64,000 nucleotides of DNA from Candidatus Limnocylindrales bacterium (GTDB lineage: Bacteria > Desulfobacterota > Binatia > UBA1149 > CAITLU01). The notes beneath the pieces were generated by a model, which was given only the letters and a program-made list of their open reading frames with translations, ran no database searches and was not told the DNA's origin. The stretch lies in NCBI GenBank assembly GCA_035626395.1, contig DASPNR010000023.1, positions 124,001-188,000 of the forward strand, in the 5' to 3' direction. Positions 52,708 to 61,316 of this stretch are shown here, in pieces. Within the stretch, counting starts at the first letter, position 1. Each line of letters starts with the position of its first letter. A program made the translations under genes and the position numbers.

Positions 52708-54264
52708 ATGGGATTGCGACGCTTCTTCCGAAACGCGGCTCTCGGCCTCACGCTGACGACGCTCATGACTCCGACCGCGGCGTCGGCTCAGCTGTGTCCT
52801 GGTGAAGGCGAGGATTTTCCGTTCCTTTCGGATTCGGAATTCATCTGCCTGCGCACGAGCTTCCTGGCCACGCTCGAGTACTTCAACACGTTCATCGACG
52901 CCCGCCAGGACTGCTTCTTCAAGGAGATTGCGGGCGTGGAAGAGCCCGGCAAACTCGACTGCCTCGCTCCCATCACCAACGAAGAGCCGGGCACGACCAA
53001 CGACGAGCAGACCGACCGTCGCCTGCGCGCGGCCGAAGCGCGCATGACGCGCCGGATCCTGACCCACTGCTCGGGCATCGACCTGACCAACCTCGGCTAT
53101 CCCGGCTTCTGCTCCGATCCCGATGGCGCGCCGTACACTGCCTTCGATCACAACGTCTGCCTGCTGACGCGCGCCAAGTCGCTGGGAACGTTCCTGCTGG
53201 ACGTGGAGCACCCGCCGTTCCCGGGCCATCTCTCCACCGCCGAGCAGATCTGCCAGGACACCATCGCCCGCAACTCGGCCAACATGACGCGCGCCGAAAT
53301 CGAGTGGCGCGGCCGCTGCCTGCTCAAGCAGGCCGTGCGCGCCATCGACCTGCCGCCCGAGATCGACTGCCGTCGCGAGCGCGATCCTCAGGATCCCGAC
53401 ACCGGCCGTCCCTACACCGACGAGCGCGTGGTCGAGGCCCACAACTTCCTGCTGCGCGGCATCCCGAACAGCTGCCCGGCCATCGATCTGGAGAACCTGA
53501 ACTTCCCCCATCGCTGCGAGTTCCCCGACAACGACTCGGTGTTCCCGCTGCCGGCGCTCGTGGAGTGCATGTTCGAGTTCCACCACCACGACGTGTTCCG
53601 CTTCCTCGACATCTTCTTCCCGTGCAGCAGCAAGTGCGGCAACGGGCAGCTCAACGTCGAGGAGGAGTGCGACGACGGCGACAACGAGACCGCCTCCGGC
53701 GACTTCTGCCGCATCGATTGCACGCTCATCGACTGCGGTGACACCAACGACGACGGCGTCCACGACGCCACCGACGCGCTCTACATCCTGAACGCGGCGG
53801 TGGGCCTGCAGAGCTGCACCCTGCTGATCTGCGACGTCACCGGCGATTTCCGCATCCGCGCCTCCGACGCGCTGCGCGCGCTGCAGTTCGCCGTCGGCCT
53901 GCCGGTGCTGCTGCAGTGCCCCGACGTCAGCGTCACCTGCGGCAACGGCTTCCTCGAGGTCAAGGAAACCTGCGACGACGGCGACACCGACTACGATAAC
54001 GGGGACTTCTGCAACTCCGCCTGCCTGCTGGTGGACTGCGGCGACACCGACGACAGCGGCGCGGTCAACATTCTGGATGCTCAGTACATCCTGAACGCGA
54101 GTGTCGAGAACGTGCCCTGCACCGACTTCATCTGCGACGTCACGGGCAACGAAACGGTCAATTCGACGGACGCGCTGCGCGCCTTGATGCACAGCGTGGG
54201 ACTGCCGGTGCTGTTCGAGTGTCCGGCGCCGCCGCCGACTCCGCCGGCTCCGCCTGTCGAGTAG
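52708..54264 (+). CDS. Secreted protein with two paired dockerin-like repeats
   Basis: The 518-residue protein starts at ATG 52708, with GAAGGGA upstream. The signal peptide ends at about residue 28 (ASAQ). Residues 29-310 are an unrecognised Cys-containing helical domain. The C-terminal part alternates Cys-rich repeats (CGNGQLNVEEECDDGD, CGNGFLEVKETCDDGD) with two dockerin-like pairs: CGDTNDDGVHDATDALYIL with CDVTGDFRIRASDALRALQ, and CGDTDDSGAVNILDAQYIL with CDVTGNETVNSTDALRAL. It ends LFECP plus a Pro-rich tail. A strong terminator follows. It is probably surface-displayed or part of a cell-surface assembly; no catalytic motif. Confidence 0.88.
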   Translation: MGLRRFFRNAALGLTLTTLMTPTAASAQLCPGEGEDFPFLSDSEFICLRTSFLATLEYFNTFIDARQDCFFKEIAGVEEPGKLDCLAPITNEEPGTTNDEQTDRRLRAAEARMTRRILTHCSGIDLTNLGYPGFCSDPDGAPYTAFDHNVCLLTRAKSLGTFLLDVEHPPFPGHLSTAEQICQDTIARNSANMTRAEIEWRGRCLLKQAVRAIDLPPEIDCRRERDPQDPDTGRPYTDERVVEAHNFLLRGIPNSCPAIDLENLNFPHRCEFPDNDSVFPLPALVECMFEFHHHDVFRFLDIFFPCSSKCGNGQLNVEEECDDGDNETASGDFCRIDCTLIDCGDTNDDGVHDATDALYILNAAVGLQSCTLLICDVTGDFRIRASDALRALQFAVGLPVLLQCPDVSVTCGNGFLEVKETCDDGDTDYDNGDFCNSACLLVDCGDTDDSGAVNILDAQYILNASVENVPCTDFICDVTGNETVNSTDALRALMHSVGLPVLFECPAPPPTPPAPPVE

Positions 54265-54287
54265 CAACCCGCGAGCGTGACAGCAGG

Positions 54288-54325
54288 AAGGGCGCTCTCC
54301 GCCAAGGAGAGCGCCCTTTCTTTTT
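54288..54325 (+). terminator. Intrinsic terminator after the dockerin-tailed gene
   Basis: AAGGGCGCTCTCC (54288-54300) and GGAGAGCGCCCTT (54306-54318) form a perfect 13-bp stem around GCCAA. The descending arm runs into TTTCTTTTT, ending at 54325. It begins 24 bases after the stop at 54264. Confidence 0.95.
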
Positions 54326-54539
54326 GCGGCCGGTGGAGTGTTGCCTGAGGAGCCGACGGACGACGATGGCGGCCCTGCTGCGTTGTCGGCGAGGTCGCGT
54401 GGTCAGCGGGCCCTCGAGCCCGCCTCCGCGCGCTCCTCTCGCGTCCGCCTCGCATCTGGGCCACCATCGCCGCCCGCGCTCGTTCGAACAAGAAGAAGAG
54501 CGCGAGCTTCGCCGCGCGAAAGATTCTGGGAGGTCGTCA

Positions 54540-55292
54540 ATGGATCTGGGACTGGTGGGCAAGGTTGCGTTCATCACTGGTGGGGCGTCGGGGCTCGGCA
54601 AGTGCACGGCGGAGATGATGGCGGCGGAGGGCGTCTCCGTGATGTTGGCGGACGTCAATGAGGGGATGCTCGAGAGTACGCGCGCAGCGCTTGCTGGCAC
54701 GGGCGCGCAGGTCGAGGCGGTGCGGCTGGATGTTCGAGATCTCGGTGCGTGCCGCAAGGCGATCGACGGAACCATCGCGCGCTTCGGCAAGCTCGACATC
54801 CTGGTCAATTCGGCGGGCATCGGTGGGTCGGCTTCCTTCTTCGTCCAGACCGATCCGGAGGAGTGGCAGGATCTGATCGGGATCAACCTGCTCGGCGTGA
54901 TGAACTGCTGCCGGGCGGCCTCCGACCACATGATCGAGCGGCGGTATGGCAAGATCGTATCGATCGCTTCGGAGGCCGGACGCGCCAACGAGAAGCGAAT
55001 GGTGGTGTACGGCGCGACCAAGGGCGGCGTGATCTCGCTGACGCGCGGGCTGGCGCTCGAGCTGGGCCGCTACTCGATCAACGTCAATGCCGTCTGTCCG
55101 GGCGTGACCAAGACGCCGATGACCGCCTACATCGACGAGGAAATGGAGAAGCAGGCCTCCAGATTCTATCCGCTCGGCCGTCTCGGCGTGCCCGAGGACA
55201 TCGCGCCGATGATCACGTTTCTCGCCTCCGACCGTGCCTCCTGGATCACCGGTCAGGCCATCAGCGTCAGCGGCGGCTTCGGCCGCGCGTGA
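54540..55292 (+). CDS. Short-chain dehydrogenase/reductase (classical SDR)
   Basis: The 250-residue protein starts at ATG 54540, with GGGAGGT seven bases upstream. The Rossmann motif is TGGASGLG, an acidic residue ends strand 2 (MLADVNEG, favouring NAD), NSAG is present, and the catalytic Ser and Y-x3-K appear in IVSIASEAGR and VYGATKGG. The C-terminal VPEDIAPMITFLASDRASWI and ITGQAISVSGGF are typical. It oxidises or reduces an alcohol/ketone, perhaps a 3-hydroxyacyl-CoA; the substrate is unknown. Confidence 0.95.
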   Translation: MDLGLVGKVAFITGGASGLGKCTAEMMAAEGVSVMLADVNEGMLESTRAALAGTGAQVEAVRLDVRDLGACRKAIDGTIARFGKLDILVNSAGIGGSASFFVQTDPEEWQDLIGINLLGVMNCCRAASDHMIERRYGKIVSIASEAGRANEKRMVVYGATKGGVISLTRGLALELGRYSINVNAVCPGVTKTPMTAYIDEEMEKQASRFYPLGRLGVPEDIAPMITFLASDRASWITGQAISVSGGFGRA

Positions 55293-55323
55293 TGGAAGCC
55301 GCGCCGCACCGTCGGCGGCGCGC

Positions 55324-55548
55324 TCAGCCTACCGTCGGCGGCCGCTTTGCCGGCCGCGCCTTGCGGCCGCGCGTGCGCGGAGAGCTGCCGAGGATCTGAT
55401 TGACGAACGCGCGAGCGGCCCGCATGTAGCGCTCGCGCTCGCTCTCGGAAAGGCCGGGGTTCTCGCTGGCGAGATTTCGCTCGAACTTGTCGAGCTGCTG
55501 CTCGAGCAGCACGCGCAACAGGGTCTGGTCCAGGTCCGAGGCCGGCAT
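55324..55548 (-). CDS. Small hypothetical protein
   Basis: The 74-residue protein starts at ATG 55548; the frame is open further upstream but loses protein-like character. It is charged and helical (QTLLRVLLEQQLDKFERNL, SESERERYMRAARAFVNQIL) with a basic tail (RGRKARPAKRPPT). It has no signal peptide or known domain. It could bind nucleic acid through the tail. Coding potential rests on amino-acid composition and the lack of an alternative in a 430-base interval. Confidence 0.5.
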   Translation of the reverse strand: MPASDLDQTLLRVLLEQQLDKFERNLASENPGLSESERERYMRAARAFVNQILGSSPRTRGRKARPAKRPPTVG

Positions 55549-55722
55549 GGCGGTCCTTATAGCGGGAGCGCTCCCTGCGACGGAAACGCCGCTTGCAGAG
55601 CGCACACCAGCGAGCCGCGCAGGCGGCGCGGCGGCGTTGCTCCCGTACGCATTCGCACGCCGCGTCACCTTGAAGCGCGCCTCACCTTTCGCGTAGCCGC
55701 GGCGGTGAGGCGACCGGCTTCT

Positions 55723-56514
55723 TCAGGCGGCGCGCCGAACGAACAGCGACAAGAAGAAGCACGACACCGCCACCAGCACGATGGCGCCGCCGGCAGCCAC
55801 ATCGAGCTGGTAGGACAGAACCAGCCCGGCAATGCCGCTGAGCGCGCCCAGCGCCATCGACATCGCGATCTGACGGCGGAAGTCCAGTGTCCAAAGCGCA
55901 GCCGTGGCGGCCGGCACGACCAGAAGCGCTTCGATCAGCAGCACGCCCACCACGCGAACGCCGGCGACGATCGTCACCGCCAGAACGACCAGCAGCAGCG
56001 CGTCGAGAAGGTCGACGGGCCGGCCGTAGACGCGCGCCACTTCCTCGTCGAAGGCGATGAACAGCAGCTCACGAAACGCGGCGAAGACGATGAGCGCGAC
56101 CACGCCCGCCAGCACGGCGATCCCCGCCAGCTCGCCGGGAGAGATCGCCAGCACGCTGCCGAACAGGTAGCCGAACAGATCTTGCTGGAATCCGTGACGC
56201 AGGCTCAGCAACACCAGCCCGAGCGCCATCGATGCCGAAAGAAACACGCCGATGATGGCATCCTCGGACACGCGCCGGCTGCGGCCGATCCAGAACATTC
56301 CGAGCGCCACCGCCACAGCGAACAGCGCGGCCGACAGGCGCGGGTCGATGCCCAGCAGCAGCCCCACGGCCACGCCGCCTACCGCCGAGTGCGAGATGCC
56401 CACGCCGATGAACGCGAGGCGGCGCAGGACAACGAAGAAGCCCAGCAGGCCGCACAGCAACCCCACGATCACGACCGCCGCCAGCGCCCGCTGCGCGAAC
56501 GCGAACTCCAGCAT
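55723..56514 (-). CDS. Zinc/manganese-type ABC transporter permease
   Basis: The protein has 263 residues from ATG 56514, overlapping the ATPase stop (TGATG). It has eight or so hydrophobic helices and the ABC-3 family sequence GLLGFFVVLRRLAFIGVGIS and SAVGGVAVGLLLG, then LFGYLFGSVLAIS and GVLLIEALLVVPAATA. It forms the membrane channel for a periplasmic metal-binding protein; the ZnuA-like gene at 63504-64000 could supply it. Zinc versus manganese cannot be decided from the permease. Confidence 0.92.
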   Translation of the reverse strand: MLEFAFAQRALAAVVIVGLLCGLLGFFVVLRRLAFIGVGISHSAVGGVAVGLLLGIDPRLSAALFAVAVALGMFWIGRSRRVSEDAIIGVFLSASMALGLVLLSLRHGFQQDLFGYLFGSVLAISPGELAGIAVLAGVVALIVFAAFRELLFIAFDEEVARVYGRPVDLLDALLLVVLAVTIVAGVRVVGVLLIEALLVVPAATAALWTLDFRRQIAMSMALGALSGIAGLVLSYQLDVAAGGAIVLVAVSCFFLSLFVRRAA

Positions 56515-57335
56515 CAGCTTCCGCTCCGCCTCTGCCCATGCTGCGCGCCATCGTCGTCGACACCGGCGCCGACGTGATGGCCGCCGTGGTGGGCGATCTC
56601 GCCGCGCAGGAAGTCGAACTCGCACGAATACGCCTCGCGCAGCGCGTGGCTGTGCACCACGTCCTCGGGATTGCCGTGCACGTGCATGACGCGGTTGATG
56701 CAGATGAGCTCGCTTGCCTGCCCGGCCAGGGCCAGCAGATCGTGCGAGACGCACACGACCGTCAGTCCCAGGTCGCGCTGAAGGCGCAGGAGCAGCCCGT
56801 AGAATTCGAGCTCGGATGGCAGATCCAGGCCGACGGTGGGCTCGTCGAGAACGAGCAGCCGCGTCCCTGCGCACAACGCCTGGGCCAGCAGGGCGCGCCG
56901 CATCTCGCCGCCCGAAAGGCGTCCGATGGAGCGGTCGGCAAGATGGTCGATGCCGACGTGAATCAGGCTTTCCCGCACTTCCTGCCAGTCCGCCCGCGCC
57001 GGAAGCCGCAGGCGCCCGATACAGCAGAGCCGCCCCATCATGACGATGTCGGCGACGGTGGCCGGGAAGTTGCGCGGCACCGCCGCGCGCTGCGGCACAT
57101 AGCCGATGGAATGCGCGTCCTCGCCGAGCCGCGCGGGCGTGTGTCCGAGCACCTGGATCGATCCGGATCGGACGGGCACCAGCCCGAGCAGCGCCCGCAA
57201 CAGCGTGGTCTTGCCGGCACCGTTGGGCCCGATGACTCCGAGAAACGCGCCTTCGCGAACGCGAAAGGAAATGTCCTCGAGCACGACGCGCCCGTCCAGT
57301 TCGACGTTCACGTGATCGAATGCCACTGCGTCCAT
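56514..57335 (-). CDS. Zinc/manganese-type ABC transporter ATP-binding protein
   Basis: The 273-residue protein starts at ATG 57335. Walker A is GPNGAGKTT, the signature is LSGGEMRR, Walker B is LLVLDEPTVGLD and the H-loop is VCVSHDL. The Q-loop region reads IGYVPQR. CCIGRLRLPARADWQEV and the His-rich C-terminal end (HHGGHH, with further Asp and His) fit ZnuC-like ATPases; the tail may bind metal. It is divergent from the GT-C/TPR gene. No Zur-like palindrome was recognised in the 110-base gap. Confidence 0.92.
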   Translation of the reverse strand: MDAVAFDHVNVELDGRVVLEDISFRVREGAFLGVIGPNGAGKTTLLRALLGLVPVRSGSIQVLGHTPARLGEDAHSIGYVPQRAAVPRNFPATVADIVMMGRLCCIGRLRLPARADWQEVRESLIHVGIDHLADRSIGRLSGGEMRRALLAQALCAGTRLLVLDEPTVGLDLPSELEFYGLLLRLQRDLGLTVVCVSHDLLALAGQASELICINRVMHVHGNPEDVVHSHALREAYSCEFDFLRGEIAHHGGHHVGAGVDDDGAQHGQRRSGS

Positions 57336-57445
57336 GGGGAGCGCGCGACTATGGGGGCAACCTCATCGCCAGGCAACCGGTCACGCGCTGCGCGTCACGG
57401 CTTCTCGCACTGGCCCGCCCGCTCCCGCTCGGCTAGAAGAATCGG

Positions 57446-59365
57446 ATGGGCCGCAAAGCGAGAGACAAGAAGGACAGAGCCAGGCCGCTGCCGGCGGCAT
57501 CGACGGCGATGCCGGCGACGACAACCGCCGCAGGCGACACCATCCCGGCGGCCGGTGCAGCGACTCCCGCCGCGCCCGCCGCAACGGCTGCACCCGCCGC
57601 ACGAGCGGTTGCCGCTTCTGCACGACGCGCGCGAGCGACCCGGCTGGTGACGATGCCGCCACGCGCGGCTCTCTGGGCAGGCATTCTGGCGCTGATCGTC
57701 GCCGTCTCGTACGCGAACTCGCTGGAGACGCCGTTCGTTCTGGATGACCCTCTGCACATCACCAAGAACCCGCGCATCCAGCGCCCGCTCGACATCGGCA
57801 GCCTGTTTCGCGACACGCGCGCCACCGTCACCGCGTCACTGCGGTTCAATTATTCTTCCAGCGGCCTCGACGTCACCTCCTACCATCTGCTGAACGTGGT
57901 CGCGCACCTCTTCACGGGCTACCTGGTCTTCCTGTTCTCGTACGTCACGCTGCGGCTTCCATCGATGGGCGGGCGCTTCGAACGCAGCGCCGACGGCATC
58001 GCCGCCGCCGTTGCCGCGATCTTCCTGCTGCATCCGATCCAGACCGAAAGCGTCACCTACGTGATCCAGCGCTCCGAGATCTTCGCCTCCGGCGCGTTGG
58101 TGGCGGCGCTGCTGGCCTTCATCGATGCGACCGACCTGCGCCGTCGCGGCGCCCTGGCTGGCCTGGCCGCGGCGTGCCTGTTCGGCGCCTACAGCAAGCC
58201 GATGTTCGTGGTGGTGCCGGCGGTGCTGGCCGCCTACGATTTCTGTTTCCTGTCCCGCAACATTCGCGGGATGGCCGAGCGCGGGATCGGTTACGCGATC
58301 GCCATCGTCAGCTCCATCCTGGTGCTGGTGCTGTCGACGCGGTCGGGCAGCTTCTCCGGAACGACGGCCGGCTTCGACGTCGAGGGCATCACGCCGATGC
58401 AGTACCTGGCCACACAGTTCGGCGTGGTCGTCTACTACCTGCGAGTCGCGTTGTGGCCGGACCGGCTCTGCTTCGACTGCGGCTATCAGGGGCCATGGCC
58501 GGTGCTGGCCTCTCCGCTGGGCGACAGCGTCATCCTTCCGCTGGCGATCCTGCTCGGCCTGCTCGTGCTCGGCGCGGCGTTGTGGCGCAGCTACCCGCCC
58601 GTGCTGTTCGCCGTGCTCGGCAGCGCGTTCGTCCTGGCACCGAGCTCGAGCATCGTTCCGCTTGCGGACTTCTACGTCGAGCATCGGATGTATCTTGCGA
58701 TCGGTCTGATGGCGCTGGCCCTGGTTCCCCTCGCCCATCAGGCCACGGCAACTCTCGGCCAGCGCCTGGGTCTGCAGGCCGAATCGATGAAGAAGGGCCG
58801 ACTTGCCCTTGCCGGCGCCGTCTGCGTGGTGCTCGGACTGCTGACCCTGCAGCGCAACACCGTCTATGCCGACAAGCTCGTGCTCATGCAGGACACGCTC
58901 GCCAAGGCGCCCAACAGCGAACGCGTGCAGTACAACATCGCCAACGAGTACGGCCGGCGCGGGCAGCGCGAAAAAGCGATCGAGCATTACAAGGAAGCGA
59001 TCCGCATCGCCCCGGGAATCGTTCGCAGCTACATGAACCTCGGCTCGCTCTACCTCAAGAACAATCAGGTCGAGGAGGCGCTGCAGACCTTCCTCGGCGG
59101 CGTGAAGGCAAAGCCCCACAACGCCATGGCGCATCGCAATGCGGGCTCGGCCTATCTTCGACTGGGCAAGCTGCAGGAGGGCCTGGCATCGATCGAGCGT
59201 GCGATCGCGCTCGATCCCGGCAACGCCAACGGCCATAAGCTGCGCGGGCAGGCGCTGCAGGCGCTCAGGCGGACCGACGAAGCTCGCGAGGCCTTTCGCC
59301 GGGCCAGCGAGCTGAACCCGGGCGACGCCGACCTCAAGGCCAGGCTCGAGCAGCTCGGCGGCTGA
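57446..59365 (+). CDS. GT-C-fold membrane glycosyltransferase-like protein with C-terminal TPRs
   Basis: The 639-residue protein starts at ATG 57446. An Ala/Thr/Pro-rich cytoplasmic N-terminus (~65 residues) precedes about 10-12 transmembrane helices. The first periplasmic loop has FVLDDPLHITKNPRIQ, with the acidic pair conserved in GT-C enzymes. Then come YHLLNVVAHLFTGYLVFL and FLLHPIQTESVTYVIQRSEI, hallmarks of the bacterial TMTC/PMT-like TPR family. Residues ~480-635 hold at least four tetratricopeptide repeats (YNIANEYGRRGQREKAIEHY and similar). Eukaryotic TMTCs O-mannosylate secreted proteins; bacterial members are mostly untested. Confidence 0.88.
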   Translation: MGRKARDKKDRARPLPAASTAMPATTTAAGDTIPAAGAATPAAPAATAAPAARAVAASARRARATRLVTMPPRAALWAGILALIVAVSYANSLETPFVLDDPLHITKNPRIQRPLDIGSLFRDTRATVTASLRFNYSSSGLDVTSYHLLNVVAHLFTGYLVFLFSYVTLRLPSMGGRFERSADGIAAAVAAIFLLHPIQTESVTYVIQRSEIFASGALVAALLAFIDATDLRRRGALAGLAAACLFGAYSKPMFVVVPAVLAAYDFCFLSRNIRGMAERGIGYAIAIVSSILVLVLSTRSGSFSGTTAGFDVEGITPMQYLATQFGVVVYYLRVALWPDRLCFDCGYQGPWPVLASPLGDSVILPLAILLGLLVLGAALWRSYPPVLFAVLGSAFVLAPSSSIVPLADFYVEHRMYLAIGLMALALVPLAHQATATLGQRLGLQAESMKKGRLALAGAVCVVLGLLTLQRNTVYADKLVLMQDTLAKAPNSERVQYNIANEYGRRGQREKAIEHYKEAIRIAPGIVRSYMNLGSLYLKNNQVEEALQTFLGGVKAKPHNAMAHRNAGSAYLRLGKLQEGLASIERAIALDPGNANGHKLRGQALQALRRTDEAREAFRRASELNPGDADLKARLEQLGG

Positions 59366-59482
59366 GCCGCGCCGGCCGCCGCGACCGCAGGCCGGCGAAA
59401 TCACGCGCCATCGTTCGCCCACCGTCTTGCTCACGGGACCGCCAGCGGAATACGATCGGATGCACCGATACAGGAGGCGCCG

Positions 59483-60496
59483 ATGAGCTCTCGCGTGTGT
59501 GCCCGTCCGATGTTCCGCGCCGTCTGCGCGTTCTGGCTCGTCACGATGCCGGTCGCGGCCCTGGGCGAAAGCGTCGTCCTCTACTCGAACGACTTCGAGA
59601 CCCCCAACGTTCCGCTCGTCGTCAACTGCGGCAACTCACTCGACGCGCGCGGCGTCAACTTCCTCTACGGCAACGAGGAGTTCGTCTACAACCAGGTCCA
59701 TTCGGTCGAGGCGGTGCTGATCGACGATCTCTCGGACCTCTACACCGATCCCGAAGGCATAGCCGGCGATGTCGCCCTCGGAATGCTGTCGTCGGCACAG
59801 AACGACCTTCTGGCGCTGACGTTCGACCGGCAGGGCTTTCGCTATTTGAACGTCGGCTTTCACCTCTCCTCCATCGACGTCAGTGGGTGCGGCGGCCCCT
59901 TCGGCGTGGCGGTCCCGGTCATGGCGGTGAGCCTGCTGGACAGCCCGGGAGGCACGTTCAACTTTTCGCAGACGGCGCTCGATACGGGATTGGCGACGGG
60001 CGAGGCTGCACCAGACCAATGGACGTTCCACTGGACGTTCCAGATCGTCACGCTCGATGCCGATGGCGCCACCGATGATTTCGTCTCGGTGCTGTTCGAC
60101 CTTGCCCAGAGCGGCTATGCAGCGTTCGACAACCTCTCGATCGTCGCCTCCGATACGATCGGCATCGTCGACAGCGACGTCGATGGTGTTGCCGACGACG
60201 TCGACAACTGCCCGACCATTCCCAATCCGGACCAGGCGGACGAGGACGACAACGACATCGGAGACGTCTGCGACTGCCCGCACGACTGCGCCGATCCTGC
60301 CGAGGCATTCGGAAAGGTGACGGCCACCGATGCGCTGCACGTGCTGCGCGCAGCCGTCGGCACGGCCATGTGCCACGTGTGCGTCTGCGACGTCGATGAC
60401 TCGGGTGCCATCGTGGCGTCGGACTCGCTGCGAACGCTTCAGTTCGCCGTCAACCTGCCGGTCGACCTGAACTGCCCCGAGTTCGGCGGCTTCTGA
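59483..60496 (+). CDS. Secreted protein with calcium-loop and dockerin-like C-terminus
   Basis: The 337-residue protein starts at ATG 59483, with GGAGG about 8 bases upstream. The signal peptide ends at about residue 30 (ALGES). Residues 31-225 form a beta-rich domain of the PEP-CTERM or carbohydrate-binding type (LYSNDFETPN, GYAAFDNLSI), perhaps a jelly-roll. One thrombospondin-3-like repeat follows (DSDVDGVADDVDNCP). The C-terminus has the dockerin-like pair GKVTATDALHVLRAAVG and CDVDDSGAIVASDSLRTLQ, ending DLNCPEFGGF. It is probably surface-located and calcium-binding. Confidence 0.88.
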   Translation: MSSRVCARPMFRAVCAFWLVTMPVAALGESVVLYSNDFETPNVPLVVNCGNSLDARGVNFLYGNEEFVYNQVHSVEAVLIDDLSDLYTDPEGIAGDVALGMLSSAQNDLLALTFDRQGFRYLNVGFHLSSIDVSGCGGPFGVAVPVMAVSLLDSPGGTFNFSQTALDTGLATGEAAPDQWTFHWTFQIVTLDADGATDDFVSVLFDLAQSGYAAFDNLSIVASDTIGIVDSDVDGVADDVDNCPTIPNPDQADEDDNDIGDVCDCPHDCADPAEAFGKVTATDALHVLRAAVGTAMCHVCVCDVDDSGAIVASDSLRTLQFAVNLPVDLNCPEFGGF

Positions 60497-60629
60497 CGTC
60501 GAATCCGCTGATGCGATGGGCACGTGTCGCTGGCGACGTCTGCCGAGCTGCGCCGAGTCTCACCCTTCGCGTGTCGGCGGCTTGTGACACGGCATCCGCT
60601 GATGCCGCGGCCGTACGGGCTGACTGCGC

Positions 60630-61154
60630 CTACGTCGTTCCGCCACCGCAATCGGCGAGCACCTGTGCCGCGTGCGTGCCCGGCTCCACATCCGCATATG
60701 CCTTGAGGATCTTGCCGTCGGAGCCGACCAGGTAGGAGATTCGCCGCGCCGTCCGCGCATCGGCGGCATCGGCCGCGCCGACAGCCACCGCCAGCTTGCG
60801 GTCGGTGTCGGAGAGCAGGCGGAACGGCAGCGACTCCGCCTCGGCGAAGCGCTTGTTCTCCGCCGGATCGTCGAAGGAGACGCCGAGAATGACCACCCCA
60901 GCCTTCTCGAGCTCCGCATAGTTGTCGCGCAGGCCCTGGGCCTCGATGGTGCAGCCCGGCGTCATGGCCTTGGGGTAGAACCACAGAAGGTACCGCTTGC
61001 CGGCAAGGTCGGCCGAGCGGACGGTCTTGCCTTCATGGTCGACCAGCTCGAACGCCGGCATCGTCTGCCCCTGCTCGAGCATCGGTGATGCGTGGACGGC
61101 GCCGGCCATGATCAATGCTGGAACGATGGACGCTAGGAAGGTGGGGTAACGCAT
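60630..61154 (-). CDS. Exported Bcp/PrxQ-type peroxiredoxin
   Basis: The 174-residue protein starts at ATG 61154. The signal peptide ends near residue 22 (AVHA-S). The peroxidatic Cys lies in PKAMTPGCTIEAQGLRDNY. Typical PrxQ proteins have the resolving Cys five residues later; here that position is Gln, so this enzyme is either 1-Cys or uses the C-terminal Cys in LADCGGG. It would reduce peroxides in the periplasm, needing an exported reductant. A 133-base gene-free gap separates it from the convergent dockerin-tailed gene. Confidence 0.92.
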   Translation of the reverse strand: MRYPTFLASIVPALIMAGAVHASPMLEQGQTMPAFELVDHEGKTVRSADLAGKRYLLWFYPKAMTPGCTIEAQGLRDNYAELEKAGVVILGVSFDDPAENKRFAEAESLPFRLLSDTDRKLAVAVGAADAADARTARRISYLVGSDGKILKAYADVEPGTHAAQVLADCGGGTT

Positions 61155-61263
61155 GTGGCCTCCGTGGGGTCCGCATCGGCGGGCGGTTCCAAGGAGGGTC
61201 TCACTGCGTCGGTCGAGAGCAAACGTGCGGGTCGAGAAGTAGGCAGCGGGTGGGCGGGCGACC

Positions 61264-61302
61264 GGATGCAGCAGGCGGGCGCGAGGCCCACCTGCTGCAT
61301 CC
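61264..61302 (-). other. Long 3' hairpin after the Thr/Pro-tailed operon
   Basis: On the minus-strand transcript a 17-bp stem closes a five-base CTCGC loop, beginning about 15 bases after the stop at 61317. The outer 12 pairs (GGATGCAGCAGG with CCTGCTGCATCC) are perfect, then comes one U-G pair, then GGGC/GCCC. The wobble pairs only in the minus transcript. No T-run follows, so it may be a 3'-end stabiliser or a factor-assisted terminator. Confidence 0.6.
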
Positions 61303-61316
61303 CGCTGCGTCCGCGG

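Noticed and set aside
55723..57335. Zur box in the znu region
   Set aside because: No palindrome resembling the AT-rich Zur consensus was found in the gap before 57335.
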